Assembly: GCF_000504205.1 (NCBI RefSeq) | Contig: NZ_AZAJ01000001.1 | Location: 2,020,879 to 2,084,878, forward strand | Length of the DNA: 64,000 bases | DNA from: Methanolobus tindarius DSM 2278 | GTDB taxonomy: Archaea > Halobacteriota > Methanosarcinia > Methanosarcinales > Methanosarcinaceae | Direction of reading: 5' to 3' | In this document: positions 27,436 to 36,636 of the stretch, one piece after another | Layout: every line of letters starts with the position of its first letter | Numbering within the stretch: the stretch's first letter is position 1 | Made by a program: the position numbers and the translations under genes | Notes under the pieces: model-generated | What the model was told of the DNA's origin: nothing | Seen by the model: only the letters and a program-made list of their open reading frames with translations | The model's database searches: none

Positions 27436-28716
27436 ATGTTGGTGTTGGGGAATAATAAAAAAGAGATAACAGTTGCTGCATCGTTTATGTTGCGAATATC
27501 ACTGATTATTGCATTATTTTTGTCTTTATCTTTCGTTGCATCTGCTGCAGACGGTGCCGACCTTGAAGTAAGCGTTCTCAGGTATGAACCGGTACCTGCA
27601 GAGATTGGCGAGTATGTTAGTGTCTGGGTCAAGGTGGAAAACCTGGGTTATGCAAAAGCCGACGATCTTTCCATAAAAATGGTTCCTGATTATCCATTTT
27701 CAGTTGACAGCAGTGAAAATGCCATTGTTAATGTTGGAATCCTGACTCCTGATAATGCTGCTGTTCATGAGTACAGGCTTTACACTGATTCTGCTGCAAA
27801 GCAGGGCACGGGAACATTTGAAGTGTGGTACCAGGAAGAATCCGACGGTACCTGGTTCAAGAAAGAATTTGAGTTAAGAGTTGGTTCTGATTCATTTGAC
27901 AGCAAAGGAACAATACAACTTGTAGGTGAGCCGGTGAAAGAGCCGGAAGTATTCATGCCCGGGGATGAAGGTACAATTTCGTTCACACTCCAGAACAGTG
28001 CTACAGATTATACCATCACAATTGATGATGAGCAGTATGATACAAACGCCAGGATACAGTCCGCTTCCCTTGAGGGAGCCGAAGGGATTAAAGTTACAAC
28101 CGGCACTTACTATGGAAATGGAGTGATAGGTGCGGGAGAATCTGTTGACCTGACTTACAATTTAGTGGTTGCAGATGACACTCCTGATGGTACTTATTAC
28201 CTTGATTTTTCAATAGTTGGAAGTTCACATTCCTATAACAGCAACTGGAGAATTCCTGTCAAGGTAGATTCATCTTCTGTCAGGGTCATACCATCAAAAC
28301 CCTTGTCACTTGAAAATGCTGAGGGAACATTGGAATTTGATGTTGCTAATATTCATCCCAACGAGCTTTCATCCGTGAGTGTAAAACTTGAAGCAGAAGG
28401 TGTTGAGTTTTCCCCCTCCGAATATTTCATTGGTTCAATGGATTCGGATGAACTGTTCACAATAGAAATTGAGGCAAAAGCAGTTTCTGAAGACATTACT
28501 TTCCCTCTTGACCTGGTGATTACAGCAGATTACAGGAATGGCCTTAACGAACATACAGAAGAGATCACCACTCGCCAGCTCCAGCATCATGTTGTGGAAA
28601 ACGGTGGTGGTTCAGGAATCTATCTGGTAGTTCTTTTGCTGGTGGTTGTCGGAGCAGGTGCTTTTTATTACTACAGGAAAAAGCAGGTAAAAGAAGGGAA
28701 ACAGGAGAAAGACTAG
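27436..28716 (+). CDS. Anchored COG1361 surface protein (cassette B)
   Basis: The protein is about 426 residues from ATG 27436; gagg at 27424-27427 sits eight bases before it. It has a signal peptide ending VASAA, then a first domain (LEVSVLRYEPVPAEIGEYVS) and NEW3/CARDB-like sandwiches (VFMPGDEGTISFTLQNSATD near residue 175; RVIPSKPLSLENAEGTLEFDV near 280). A C-terminal membrane helix with a basic YYRKKQ tail ends it. It is strongly similar throughout to the protein at 32105. It probably works outside the membrane with the two following permeases, in the position of a MacA-like adaptor, although it has no MacA sequence features. Confidence 0.88.
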   Translation: MLVLGNNKKEITVAASFMLRISLIIALFLSLSFVASAADGADLEVSVLRYEPVPAEIGEYVSVWVKVENLGYAKADDLSIKMVPDYPFSVDSSENAIVNVGILTPDNAAVHEYRLYTDSAAKQGTGTFEVWYQEESDGTWFKKEFELRVGSDSFDSKGTIQLVGEPVKEPEVFMPGDEGTISFTLQNSATDYTITIDDEQYDTNARIQSASLEGAEGIKVTTGTYYGNGVIGAGESVDLTYNLVVADDTPDGTYYLDFSIVGSSHSYNSNWRIPVKVDSSSVRVIPSKPLSLENAEGTLEFDVANIHPNELSSVSVKLEAEGVEFSPSEYFIGSMDSDELFTIEIEAKAVSEDITFPLDLVITADYRNGLNEHTEEITTRQLQHHVVENGGGSGIYLVVLLLVVVGAGAFYYYRKKQVKEGKQEKD

Positions 28717-28741
28717 ATAAGCAGTTTAGGATGAACATTTC

Positions 28742-29956
28742 ATGTTAAGTCCGGCTCAGGCTATCGAAATCTCACTGGGAAGTATTGGCAGTGCAAAGCT
28801 CAGGTCTGCCCTTACAACCCTTGGAATCATCATTGGCGTAGCGGCAGTTATCGCTAACGTATCGCTGGGTGCGAGTTTTAACCAGTATTTCAATGATGAG
28901 ATAGGGGCTGTGGGATCCAATTTCATAGTTGTTTACAGCCAGAACATAGACGTTTTCTTTGACAAGGAACTTGAAATTATCAGGAATACTCCCGGTGTGG
29001 ATGGTGTTTCCCCAATCAACCAGCAGATGGCGAAAGTCACCTACATGTCAACTTCCCGGCAGATTGACATTCAGGGAGTGACAGAAGATTACGATGAGGT
29101 TGCAAACTTCGGGCTTGACTCCGGGACTTTTCTTACAGACAAGGACCGCTATGTTGCTGTAATCGGTGCTGATGTTGCCTATGAAAAATTCGACAAGAAA
29201 ATCTCAATCAAAAATCCAATAGACATTACATTCAGACGGGAGGATGGCGGTGTTGTTACCCGGACTTTCATAGTAAAAGGTGTGATTACTGACCCTGAAA
29301 CAACTTTTGCCCAGACCGGAGTTGAACCGGAAATTCGTGTTTTTATCCCTATTGACACAATGAACGAGATTCTCGGAAAAGAGGACTATGGCGGATTTTT
29401 CATAAAGGCAGAGAGTCTCGAAGTTGTCCGTGAGACTTCGGATGAGATCGATAAAAGACTTGCACGCAGTCTGGGAGTTCCAAGCAGGGACCTTGAAAAT
29501 GATGATGCAAAGCCCTATCTTATGTTTGACCAGATAGAGATACTGGAAGAAACAAACCAGCTTTCAACGGCTTTATCCTCTTTACTGACATCTGTGGCTT
29601 TGATATCTCTTATTGTCGGTTCAATTGGGATTATGAATATCATGCTTGTAACAGTTGCTGAAAGGACACCTGAGATCGGTCTTCTCAAATCACTTGGTTA
29701 TAATGAACGTGATATTCTTTTGCTTTTCATTATCGAATCAATGATAGTAGGTTTGATAGGTGGTATAATAGGAACAATAGCAGGAATTGGCGCAGCCTCT
29801 ATAGCGAACGATCTTCTGGATGTGCCGGATGTTTTCCCGGTAAGTTTGATTTTTCTTGGATTTTTCGTATCATTGCTGGTAGGACTTGTAGCAGGAGTCT
29901 ATCCTGCAAGAAAAGCAGCACGTATGAACCCTGTTGAAGCTTTGAGGAAGGAGTGA
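28742..29956 (+). CDS. MacB-type ABC permease 1 (cassette B)
   Basis: The 404-residue permease begins SPAQAIEISLGSIGSAKLRSALTTLGI and has one helix (about residues 22-45). A MacB-like extracytoplasmic domain containing VSPINQQMAKVTYMSTSRQIDIQG follows, then three C-terminal helices with GSIGIMNIMLVTVAERTPEIGLLKSLGY. It ends GVYPARKAARMNPVEALRKE. Its stop overlaps the start region of the second permease, so both are translated from one message. It is closest to the permeases at 29959 and 33387. Confidence 0.93.
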   Translation: MLSPAQAIEISLGSIGSAKLRSALTTLGIIIGVAAVIANVSLGASFNQYFNDEIGAVGSNFIVVYSQNIDVFFDKELEIIRNTPGVDGVSPINQQMAKVTYMSTSRQIDIQGVTEDYDEVANFGLDSGTFLTDKDRYVAVIGADVAYEKFDKKISIKNPIDITFRREDGGVVTRTFIVKGVITDPETTFAQTGVEPEIRVFIPIDTMNEILGKEDYGGFFIKAESLEVVRETSDEIDKRLARSLGVPSRDLENDDAKPYLMFDQIEILEETNQLSTALSSLLTSVALISLIVGSIGIMNIMLVTVAERTPEIGLLKSLGYNERDILLLFIIESMIVGLIGGIIGTIAGIGAASIANDLLDVPDVFPVSLIFLGFFVSLLVGLVAGVYPARKAARMNPVEALRKE

Positions 29957-29958
29957 GC

Positions 29959-31173
29959 ATGATAGACCTGAGATATGCTTTTGTCCTGGCATTTGGAAGC
30001 ATACGCAGTGCAAAGCTGCGCTCAACCTTAACAGCTCTGGGTATCATAATAGGTGTTGCTGCTGTTGTTGCAAATGTATCCGTAGGTGCCAGTTTTAATC
30101 AGTATTTCACCGATGAGCTCGGTTCTCTCGGTTCAAATTTTATAATAATCTATAGTCAGGATGTCAACATATTTTATGATACCGAACTTGAACTCATCAG
30201 AAACACTCCGGGAATAGAGGGAGCTTCAGCATTCAATCAACAAACTGCGGCTGTAACGTATCTTTCGGCTACCCGGCAGATAGATGTTCAGGGCGTGTCG
30301 GAAGATGCCCAGTATATTTCCAATCTGGGAGTTGAAGAGGGCAGTTTCCTCACAGACAAGGACAAATATGTGGCTGTCATCGGAAAAGAGGTTGCAACGG
30401 AAAAATTTGATAAGAATATCTCCGTGAAAAATTATATAGATATTACTATCAAGCGGGATGATGGTACAAGTGTGATCCAAAAATTCCGTGTAAAAGGAAT
30501 TCTTTCAAGTGAGGATAATACATTTGTTACAGGTGGTCCGGATCGTGATGTAACTATCTATATTCCTGTGGCTACAATAAATGAGATGCTCAATGTTACG
30601 GATTATAGTGGTTTTTCGGCGAAGACCGGCTCTGCAGAATCTGTTCAGGATGTTTCGGATGAAGTTGATAAAAGACTTGCAAGATCACTTGGGGTTCCGA
30701 CAAGGGATCTTGATAATGATGATGCAAAACCATATCGCATTTTCAATCAGGCAGAGATAATTGAACGTCTGGATTCCCTGACAAACGCGTTTACCATACT
30801 TATTACAATGGTGGCTGTTGTTGCACTTATAGTAGGTTCTATTGGAATCATGAATATCATGCTTGTCACAGTTACCGAAAGGACAAGCGAGATCGGTCTT
30901 TTGAAATCACTGGGTTATACCAAACCGGATATTATTGCACTGTTCATAATGGAATCCATCATTGTAGGTGTAATAGGTGGTATAATGGGTACGGTTCTTG
31001 GTATGGTTGGATCCTATATTGTAGAAGTTTATCTTGGTGTAACTCCGGTATTTCCTTTCTACCTGATATTCCTGGGTTTCTTTATCTCGGTTCTTGTAGG
31101 ACTTGTAGCTGGTGTTTATCCTGCAAACAAGGCTGCAAACCTGAATCCTGTAGAAGCTCTTCGTCATGAGTGA
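29959..31173 (+). CDS. MacB-type ABC permease 2 (cassette B)
   Basis: The protein is about 404 residues with the same layout as its upstream neighbour: an N-terminal helix (LTALGIIIGVAAVVANVSVG), a MacB extracytoplasmic domain and three C-terminal helices with SIGIMNIMLVTVTERTSEIG, ending GVYPANKAANLNPVEALRHE. ATG 29959 is chosen because ggag at 29949-29952 lies six bases before it; GTG 29953 overlaps the previous stop and is an alternative. Having two permease genes per ATPase suggests a heterodimeric transporter like LolC/LolE, whereas MacB has fused, homodimeric subunits. Confidence 0.92.
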   Translation: MIDLRYAFVLAFGSIRSAKLRSTLTALGIIIGVAAVVANVSVGASFNQYFTDELGSLGSNFIIIYSQDVNIFYDTELELIRNTPGIEGASAFNQQTAAVTYLSATRQIDVQGVSEDAQYISNLGVEEGSFLTDKDKYVAVIGKEVATEKFDKNISVKNYIDITIKRDDGTSVIQKFRVKGILSSEDNTFVTGGPDRDVTIYIPVATINEMLNVTDYSGFSAKTGSAESVQDVSDEVDKRLARSLGVPTRDLDNDDAKPYRIFNQAEIIERLDSLTNAFTILITMVAVVALIVGSIGIMNIMLVTVTERTSEIGLLKSLGYTKPDIIALFIMESIIVGVIGGIMGTVLGMVGSYIVEVYLGVTPVFPFYLIFLGFFISVLVGLVAGVYPANKAANLNPVEALRHE

Positions 31174-31209
31174 GCTGTATAATGAATAAGCACTGATTAT
31201 TTTGCTGGT

Positions 31210-31231
31210 TATTTTTTCACCTTTTTTTTCT
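31210..31231 (+). terminator. T-rich terminator after cassette B
   Basis: tattttttcaccttttttttc lies about 40 bases after the second permease and before the promoter of cassette C, as expected for separate transcription of the two cassettes. Confidence 0.45.
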
Positions 31232-31387
31232 TACTTTCAGTTTACAATATGCCTTTTGCTAACCTATTTAGACCTATATATTTCTAAATGCGCAAATCTG
31301 ACTATATGTAGAAAGGTTTAAGTATTTTCTTCGCATTGACAGATTTGTCGATAAATAGTCGAGTTGGACGTACAAAGGTGAATATAA

Positions 31388-32092
31388 ATGACTGGTTGTA
31401 ATGTGCAAAACCCTGAAATTGGAAATGTAATAGATATTCAGGGTCTGAAGAAGAGTTATTTCCTTGGAAACCAGGAAGTACCAATACTTCACGGGATAGA
31501 CCTGTGTATTAAACAAGGGGAATTTGTGGCTATCATGGGTCCGTCAGGTTCCGGGAAAAGTACTCTGATGAATATGATCGGCTGTCTTGACAGGCCTACA
31601 AGCGGAAAAGTAATGCTTATGGGTAAGGACACAAATGCCATCACAGACAACGAGCTCGCAGAGCTCAGAGGTTTTGAAATCGGTTTTGTTTTCCAGAATT
31701 TCAATCTTATACCACGACTCAGTGCTTATGAGAATGTTTTGCTTCCAACTTATTCCAACACAAAAAAAGGAATGGACACGTCAGGACGGGCACGAGACCT
31801 GCTGAAGCTGGTAGGTCTCGATGACCGTATAAGTCACAAACCTGCGGAGTTGTCAGGTGGGCAAAGACAGAGAGTTGCAATTGCCAGGTCTCTGATAAAC
31901 GATCCGTCACTGATTCTCGCAGATGAACCAACTGGAAATCTTGATTCCAAAACAAGTGTTGAGATTATGGATATTTTCTCTGATTTGCATCAGAAAGGGC
32001 GTACCATCGTTATGATTACACACGATCCGGAAATGGAGCAGTATGTTGACAGAGTTGTCCGTATAATGGACGGAAATATCGGCAATAATTGA
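31388..32092 (+). CDS. ABC transporter ATPase, MacB type (cassette C)
   Basis: The 234-residue ATPase has Walker [10 protein letters not shown] (about residues 53-61), signature [15 protein letters not shown], Walker [13 protein letters not shown] and [13 protein letters not shown]. Its sequence runs parallel to the ATPase at 26706, including GCLDRP and LMGKD after Walker A, consistent with cassette duplication. The upstream spacer has gaaaggtttaag (31311-31322), which looks like a BRE/TATA element. Confidence 0.95.
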   Translation: MTGCNVQNPEIGNVIDIQGLKKSYFLGNQEVPILHGIDLCIKQGEFVAIMGPSGSGKSTLMNMIGCLDRPTSGKVMLMGKDTNAITDNELAELRGFEIGFVFQNFNLIPRLSAYENVLLPTYSNTKKGMDTSGRARDLLKLVGLDDRISHKPAELSGGQRQRVAIARSLINDPSLILADEPTGNLDSKTSVEIMDIFSDLHQKGRTIVMITHDPEMEQYVDRVVRIMDGNIGNN

Positions 32093-32104
32093 GGGTGGTT
32101 TTAT

Positions 32105-33364
32105 ATGAATTTCATTAATCTTTCAGATATTGAAGGAATGATCAAAAGATCATTTTACATTTTACTCTGCATAGCTTTATTAAGTACTTCTTCCATTATG
32201 CCGGTCTCAGCAGATTCGGCACCTAACATGAAGGTTGATATAATCGACTACGAGCCTTTCCCGGCTCAGATAGGTGAGTATGTTGATGTCAGAGTAAAGA
32301 TTGAGAATACGGGTTTTGGACGTGCAGATGCAGTTTCCATTAAGATGGAACCTGAATACCCATTCTCACTGGATTCCCAGAACAATGCTGTGGAATTCAT
32401 AGGTATATTATCTCCTGATGATGCGGCGGTACACGAATACCGCTTGTATGTGGACGAGAGCGCAAAGGTAGGCACAGGCACAGTTGATGTCTATTACCAG
32501 GTCTATGAGGGTGGATCATGGTATAAGTCCTCCTTTGACTTAAACGTCGGTTCCAGCACTTTTGATAGTAAAGGAACCATTGAACTAACCGATATCTCCT
32601 GTGATCCTGTGGTATTTATGCCGGGAGATATCGGTACAGTCACTTTCACTCTTACTAATACAGCAACAGAGAATTCTGTAACCATTGATGGTGAGGACTA
32701 CGATACAAATGCACGTGTCCAGTCTGCGGTTCTCCAGGGCAGTGATGGCGGCATTGGTGTTACAAGTGAAAGTTACACCGGCTCCGGTGTAATCGGTCCT
32801 GGTGACTCCATAACACTCAGCTACAATGTTGAAATTGCAGACGATGTGACAGATGGCACCTATTATCTGGACTTTTCAATGGTTGGAAATTCCCACTCAT
32901 ATAATAACAACTGGAGAATTCCTGTAAAGGTTGATTCAGCTTCTGTGAAAGTTATTCCTTCAAAGCCAATGGAGCTTACAAACGGAGAAGGAACTCTTGA
33001 GTTCGATGTTGCCAACATGCACCCAAATTCACTAAGCTCTGTAAGTGTAAAGTTAAGTGCTGATGGCATTGATTTTGCTCCGGAAGAATACTTTGTCGGA
33101 GCAATGGATTCTGATGAGCTTTTCACAATAGAAGTGGACGCAAAAACAGACCTCACAGGCGAAGTTGTTCCTGTAACCATCACTGTGGAATACAGAAACG
33201 GAATTAACGAACACATTACAGAGGTTGCTGTCCGCGAAGTGAAGCTTAATACTGAAGAGGAAGGCAGTGGTGCAAGTATTGCTGTTGGAGCAATCATGGT
33301 CCTTTTGATGCTGGGTGTACCTGCGGTAGTGTTCATGAAACGCAGAAAGCAGAACAATAACTAA
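32105..33364 (+). CDS. Anchored COG1361 surface protein (cassette C)
   Basis: The 419-residue protein has a signal peptide (about residues 14-38, ending VSA), the domain start MKVDIIDYEPFPAQIGEYVD, NEW3/CARDB-like sandwiches with VFMPGDIGTVTFTLTNTATE and KVIPSKPMELTNGEGTLEFDV, and a C-terminal helix with tail MKRRKQNNN. It aligns along its length with the cassette B protein, which argues for duplication of the whole unit. ATG 32138 (MIKRSFYILL) would give a tidier signal peptide than 32105, but gagggtgg at 32091-32098 favours 32105. Confidence 0.87.
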   Translation: MNFINLSDIEGMIKRSFYILLCIALLSTSSIMPVSADSAPNMKVDIIDYEPFPAQIGEYVDVRVKIENTGFGRADAVSIKMEPEYPFSLDSQNNAVEFIGILSPDDAAVHEYRLYVDESAKVGTGTVDVYYQVYEGGSWYKSSFDLNVGSSTFDSKGTIELTDISCDPVVFMPGDIGTVTFTLTNTATENSVTIDGEDYDTNARVQSAVLQGSDGGIGVTSESYTGSGVIGPGDSITLSYNVEIADDVTDGTYYLDFSMVGNSHSYNNNWRIPVKVDSASVKVIPSKPMELTNGEGTLEFDVANMHPNSLSSVSVKLSADGIDFAPEEYFVGAMDSDELFTIEVDAKTDLTGEVVPVTITVEYRNGINEHITEVAVREVKLNTEEEGSGASIAVGAIMVLLMLGVPAVVFMKRRKQNNN

Positions 33365-33386
33365 CTTCGGGTGAACAGGTGAGATT

Positions 33387-34601
33387 ATGCTGAGTCTGAA
33401 ACATTCATTCAGAATGGCTGTAGGAAGCATCAGCAGCTCTAAACTGAGGTCTGCACTGACAACACTTGGAATTGTCATAGGTGTGGCTGCGGTTATTGCA
33501 AATGTATCACTGGGTGCAAGTTTTAACCAGTACTTTACAGAAGAGATTGGTTCTGTAGGCAACAACTTCATAATAATAGAGGGCAAGGTTTCAAATCTCT
33601 TTCATGATTCTGAAATGGAGATCATAAAAAACACTCCTGGTATTGTTGGAGTTTCTCCACTGAGTCAGGAGGTTGCTGAAGTTACATATCTCTCAACTTC
33701 CCGACAGATAACTGTGCAGGGAGTTTCTGAGGATTATGAACAGGTTGGTAATATCCAGATGGAAAGTGGCACTTTCATAAATGACAAGGACAAGTATGTG
33801 GCCGTCATAGGTCATGATGTTGCATACGATAAGTTTGATCGTAAGATATCCAACAAAAATACCATTGAGCTTAGTTTCATAAGACCTGATGGTGAAGTTG
33901 TAACACAGAAATTCAAGGTAAAAGGTATTGTTGCCAGTCCTGAAACAACATTCATTCAAAGCGGCATAGAACCCGATGACAGGATTTTCATTCCTATAGA
34001 AACAATGAATGAGATAATGGATCAGGATTACTACTGGGGTTACTTTGCGGCTGCCACAAGTCTGGAATCTATTGACGATGTAACCGATGAGATTGACAAG
34101 AGACTTGCAAGGGATCTTGGTGTTCCATTCAGGGATCTTGACAACGAAGATGCTAAACCGTACTCACTTGCTAATCAGGGAGAAATATTAGAAGCAGTAA
34201 ATCAGTTGTCTGCCGTACTTGGCTCTTTGCTGACTTCGGTTGCACTGATATCACTGATAGTAGGTTCTATTGGTATCATGAATATCATGCTTGTCACAGT
34301 AACCGAGAGAACCGGAGAGATAGGCATTATGAAATCCCTTGGGTTCAAGAATCATGAAGTTCTGTCTCTGTTCATGGTTGAATCTATGGTCGTGGGATTG
34401 TTTGGCGGCGTGCTGGGTATCGTACTTGGTGTGGTAGGTGCATATGCTGCGGATACTGCAATGGGACTGCCATATGTGTTCCCGGTAGATATGATTCTTA
34501 TTGGAATGTTGGTCTCAGTTATAGTAGGCTTGCTTGCGGGTATTTATCCTGCCAATAAGGCCGCAAGGATGAATCCGGTAGATGCACTGCGTCATGAATA
34601 A
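33387..34601 (+). CDS. MacB-type ABC permease (cassette C)
   Basis: The 404-residue permease has LTTLGIVIGVAAVIANVSLGASF (N-terminal helix), a MacB-like extracytoplasmic domain containing VTYLSTSRQITVQGVSEDYE, and a C-terminal three-helix domain with SIGIMNIMLVTVTERTGEIGIMKSLGF. It ends GIYPANKAARMNPVDALRHE. It is more like the first permease of cassette B (28742) than the second. Only one permease is present here, so cassette C would be homodimeric or borrow a partner. Confidence 0.93.
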   Translation: MLSLKHSFRMAVGSISSSKLRSALTTLGIVIGVAAVIANVSLGASFNQYFTEEIGSVGNNFIIIEGKVSNLFHDSEMEIIKNTPGIVGVSPLSQEVAEVTYLSTSRQITVQGVSEDYEQVGNIQMESGTFINDKDKYVAVIGHDVAYDKFDRKISNKNTIELSFIRPDGEVVTQKFKVKGIVASPETTFIQSGIEPDDRIFIPIETMNEIMDQDYYWGYFAAATSLESIDDVTDEIDKRLARDLGVPFRDLDNEDAKPYSLANQGEILEAVNQLSAVLGSLLTSVALISLIVGSIGIMNIMLVTVTERTGEIGIMKSLGFKNHEVLSLFMVESMVVGLFGGVLGIVLGVVGAYAADTAMGLPYVFPVDMILIGMLVSVIVGLLAGIYPANKAARMNPVDALRHE

Positions 34602-34648
34602 CGGGTAATGAAACGAAAATTTAAAGAAAAATCAAAGGAGATATTTAG

Positions 34649-34885
34649 ATGTTCGATATGTTTGGAATGACGGTTTCATTCTTTTTGTTTATATTTTTCT
34701 TCGGATTTGGGATAATCGGGACTTTGTTCTGGTTGTGGATGCTCATTGACTGTGCTACAAAAGAGCCATCAGAAGGAAATGACAAACTTATCTGGATAAT
34801 TATTATAGTTTTCACACATGTGCTTGGTGCTCTTGTGTACTTCGTTATCAGAAGACCAAAAAGAATTCAGGATTATGGGAAATAA
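34649..34885 (+). CDS. Small PLDc_N-type membrane protein
   Basis: The 78-residue protein has two membrane helices and the PLDc_N pattern: LFWLWMLIDCATKEPSEGNDKLIWIIIIVFTH...YFVIRRPKR. In longer proteins this domain precedes phospholipase D domains or acts in regulators; alone its role is unknown. A caaaggag ribosome-binding site lies at 34633-34640. It starts 48 bases after cassette C and may be cotranscribed. Confidence 0.8.
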   Translation: MFDMFGMTVSFFLFIFFFGFGIIGTLFWLWMLIDCATKEPSEGNDKLIWIIIIVFTHVLGALVYFVIRRPKRIQDYGK

Positions 34886-34993
34886 TTTCCTCTACAGGTA
34901 ATTCTGAAAGATGGCAGTATTCAGGAATGGTTATATATTTACAAATTTCACAGGACGCACAATTAATTTAACTAAAATGAATGAGGATAAAAA

Positions 34994-35608
34994 ATGTCAG
35001 AGGTAGATGTTGCTATTCGGGAATTTTTAATGGTTGCTTTCAGGAAGCAGACCTATCTGAATATTCTCTATCTCCTGTTTTCCTTTCCTCTGGGTACTGC
35101 CTACTTTATATTTTTGGTAACAGGCTTATCCTTTGGCTTTGGCCTGCTGCTTGTATGGGTAGGGATTCCTGTTATTTTGCTAATATTCCTGGCATGGTGG
35201 GAGATTGCATCATTTGAACGACAAATGGCTATCTGGTTATTGGGAACTGAGATTCCTTCAATGTATTCACAATCTCTTTATGGAGGTAGTATTCTTCAAA
35301 GATTTATAAAGAGGGTAAAGAGTCCGGTTACCTGGAAATCTCTTATATTCCTGCTGATAAAGTTCCCTCTGGGGATATTCTCACTGGTGCTTATGATAGT
35401 ACTATTGAGCCTCACTCTTACAATGCTTTTTACTCCTGTGCTCTATTTACTTGGTGTGAGTGAGGTTAATTCGGTCTTTGAAGCATTTATTGTTTCACTT
35501 GCAGGCATGTTTGTGGGTTTTGTGTCTTTGCACGTGCTGAACTTGCTGGCTACAATATCAGGTAGTTTTGCAAGACTAATGCTGAGCAGTTCTGAAAAAC
35601 AATTATAA
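34994..35608 (+). CDS. Putative sensor-domain membrane protein (PF13796-like)
   Basis: The 204-residue protein has four membrane helices in two pairs. It contains LLFSFPLGTAYFIFLVTGLSFGFGLLLVWVGIP (about residues 27-59) and a related second half starting LIFLLIKFPLGIFSLV, separated by SFERQMAIWLLGTEIP. This repeat pattern matches the Sensor domain, which in bacteria often sits before histidine kinases; no kinase is fused here. It lies between the ABC cassette and a divergent-facing wHTH gene, which may point to a role in envelope sensing (inference). Confidence 0.75.
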   Translation: MSEVDVAIREFLMVAFRKQTYLNILYLLFSFPLGTAYFIFLVTGLSFGFGLLLVWVGIPVILLIFLAWWEIASFERQMAIWLLGTEIPSMYSQSLYGGSILQRFIKRVKSPVTWKSLIFLLIKFPLGIFSLVLMIVLLSLTLTMLFTPVLYLLGVSEVNSVFEAFIVSLAGMFVGFVSLHVLNLLATISGSFARLMLSSSEKQL

Positions 35609-35681
35609 TGATCGAGGTTGCCGGTTATTCAATCACTCTTTGAATATAATCTATAAAAGGTTATAACTTCCAGCAAATATG

Positions 35682-35957
35682 TTACATTTTGTTCAGACGG
35701 TCATAGAAATCAAGAATAAGCTTTGTTTTTTCATTTTCAAGATTAAGCCTGAAAGTCCTTATTTGCTTACCAAGTGGTTTTTCAATTACAATGTCACTTT
35801 TGATAAGTGGAGTTATGACTCTTGCAACACTGGAATGTGACAAACCGGTTTCATCTGCAATGCCGGAAAGATAAGTTGATTCTTCCTTATGTGCGATGAG
35901 GTTTTTTAATACCGTCATCTGGGCAGTTTTTCCAAATATCTCTTCCAGCGCGTCCAT
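35682..35957 (-). CDS. Small winged-helix transcriptional regulator
   Basis: The 91-residue single-domain wHTH protein has recognition helix region GLSHSSVARVITPLIKSD (about residues 38-55) and a wing near KPLGKQIRTFRL. It resembles archaeal MarR/ArsR-like or TrmB-like DNA-binding domains without a ligand domain. It is convergent with the sensor-domain gene and divergent from the response regulator; either neighbour could be its target. Confidence 0.75.
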   Translation of the reverse strand: MDALEEIFGKTAQMTVLKNLIAHKEESTYLSGIADETGLSHSSVARVITPLIKSDIVIEKPLGKQIRTFRLNLENEKTKLILDFYDRLNKM

Positions 35958-36106
35958 TGGTATCTTAATTAAATATTCCGTTATGGCTTATAAGATTTTC
36001 TTTTATCGGACAGGTTGTTTACAAAAACAGAAACCCTCTCATATTTAGAAAGGTTTTAATAATATCATCCAGCTATATTTTATGAGCTCATTCAGGTAGA
36101 ATAATC

Positions 36107-36619
36107 ATGCAAGCAGAAAACATTAGTGGAAAGATTCTTTCACTCATGGAGGAGAATCCGGAAATAACTGTAACGGCGATTTCTGAAAAGTTATCAATAT
36201 CGGAAGATAAAGTAGAGGAAATTCTTAAAAGTATGTCTGATACGAGGCAGAAGGTCCTTATTGTTGATGATGAGATGGATGCCCTGATTTCCCTGAAAGT
36301 TGCTCTGGAAGCTGAAGGCTATAATGTTGCTGAAGCAAAAGATGGTCATGAAGCTATTGATAAAGTACATTCCGAACTACCTGATGCGATACTCCTGGAC
36401 CTTATGATACCCGGTATAGATGGTTTTGAGGTTTGCAGGCAGTTAAAATCCGATGATATGTATCGTCATATTCCTGTTATCATGCTTACAGCCCGTGGTG
36501 AGATTGACGACAAGGTAGAAGGCATTGAACTTGGTGCAGATGACTACGTAACCAAGCCATTTAACCTGAAAGAACTTAAGGCACGTGTAAAGATGGTCCT
36601 GCGAAGGCAGGATGTCTGA
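36107..36619 (+). CDS. Response regulator with N-terminal HTH-like domain and C-terminal receiver
   Basis: The 170-residue protein begins with about 45 residues resembling a helix-turn-helix (NPEITVTAISEKLSISEDKVEEIL). A complete receiver domain follows: acidic pair VDDEMD (about residue 53), phospho-acceptor LLDLMIPGIDG (about 97), TARG and the KPF lysine motif. HTH before REC is the reverse of the common bacterial order. The histidine kinase gene starts 17 bases downstream, so the two form a two-component pair. Confidence 0.9.
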   Translation: MQAENISGKILSLMEENPEITVTAISEKLSISEDKVEEILKSMSDTRQKVLIVDDEMDALISLKVALEAEGYNVAEAKDGHEAIDKVHSELPDAILLDLMIPGIDGFEVCRQLKSDDMYRHIPVIMLTARGEIDDKVEGIELGADDYVTKPFNLKELKARVKMVLRRQDV

Positions 36620-36636
36620 ATATTTTTAATTTATCT

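Noticed and set aside
31309-31323. tagaaaggttt shared with 36046-36057 upstream of two genes
   Set aside because: Considered as a common operator for the small wHTH protein, but it fits the general archaeal BRE/TATA pattern and occurs only twice here.
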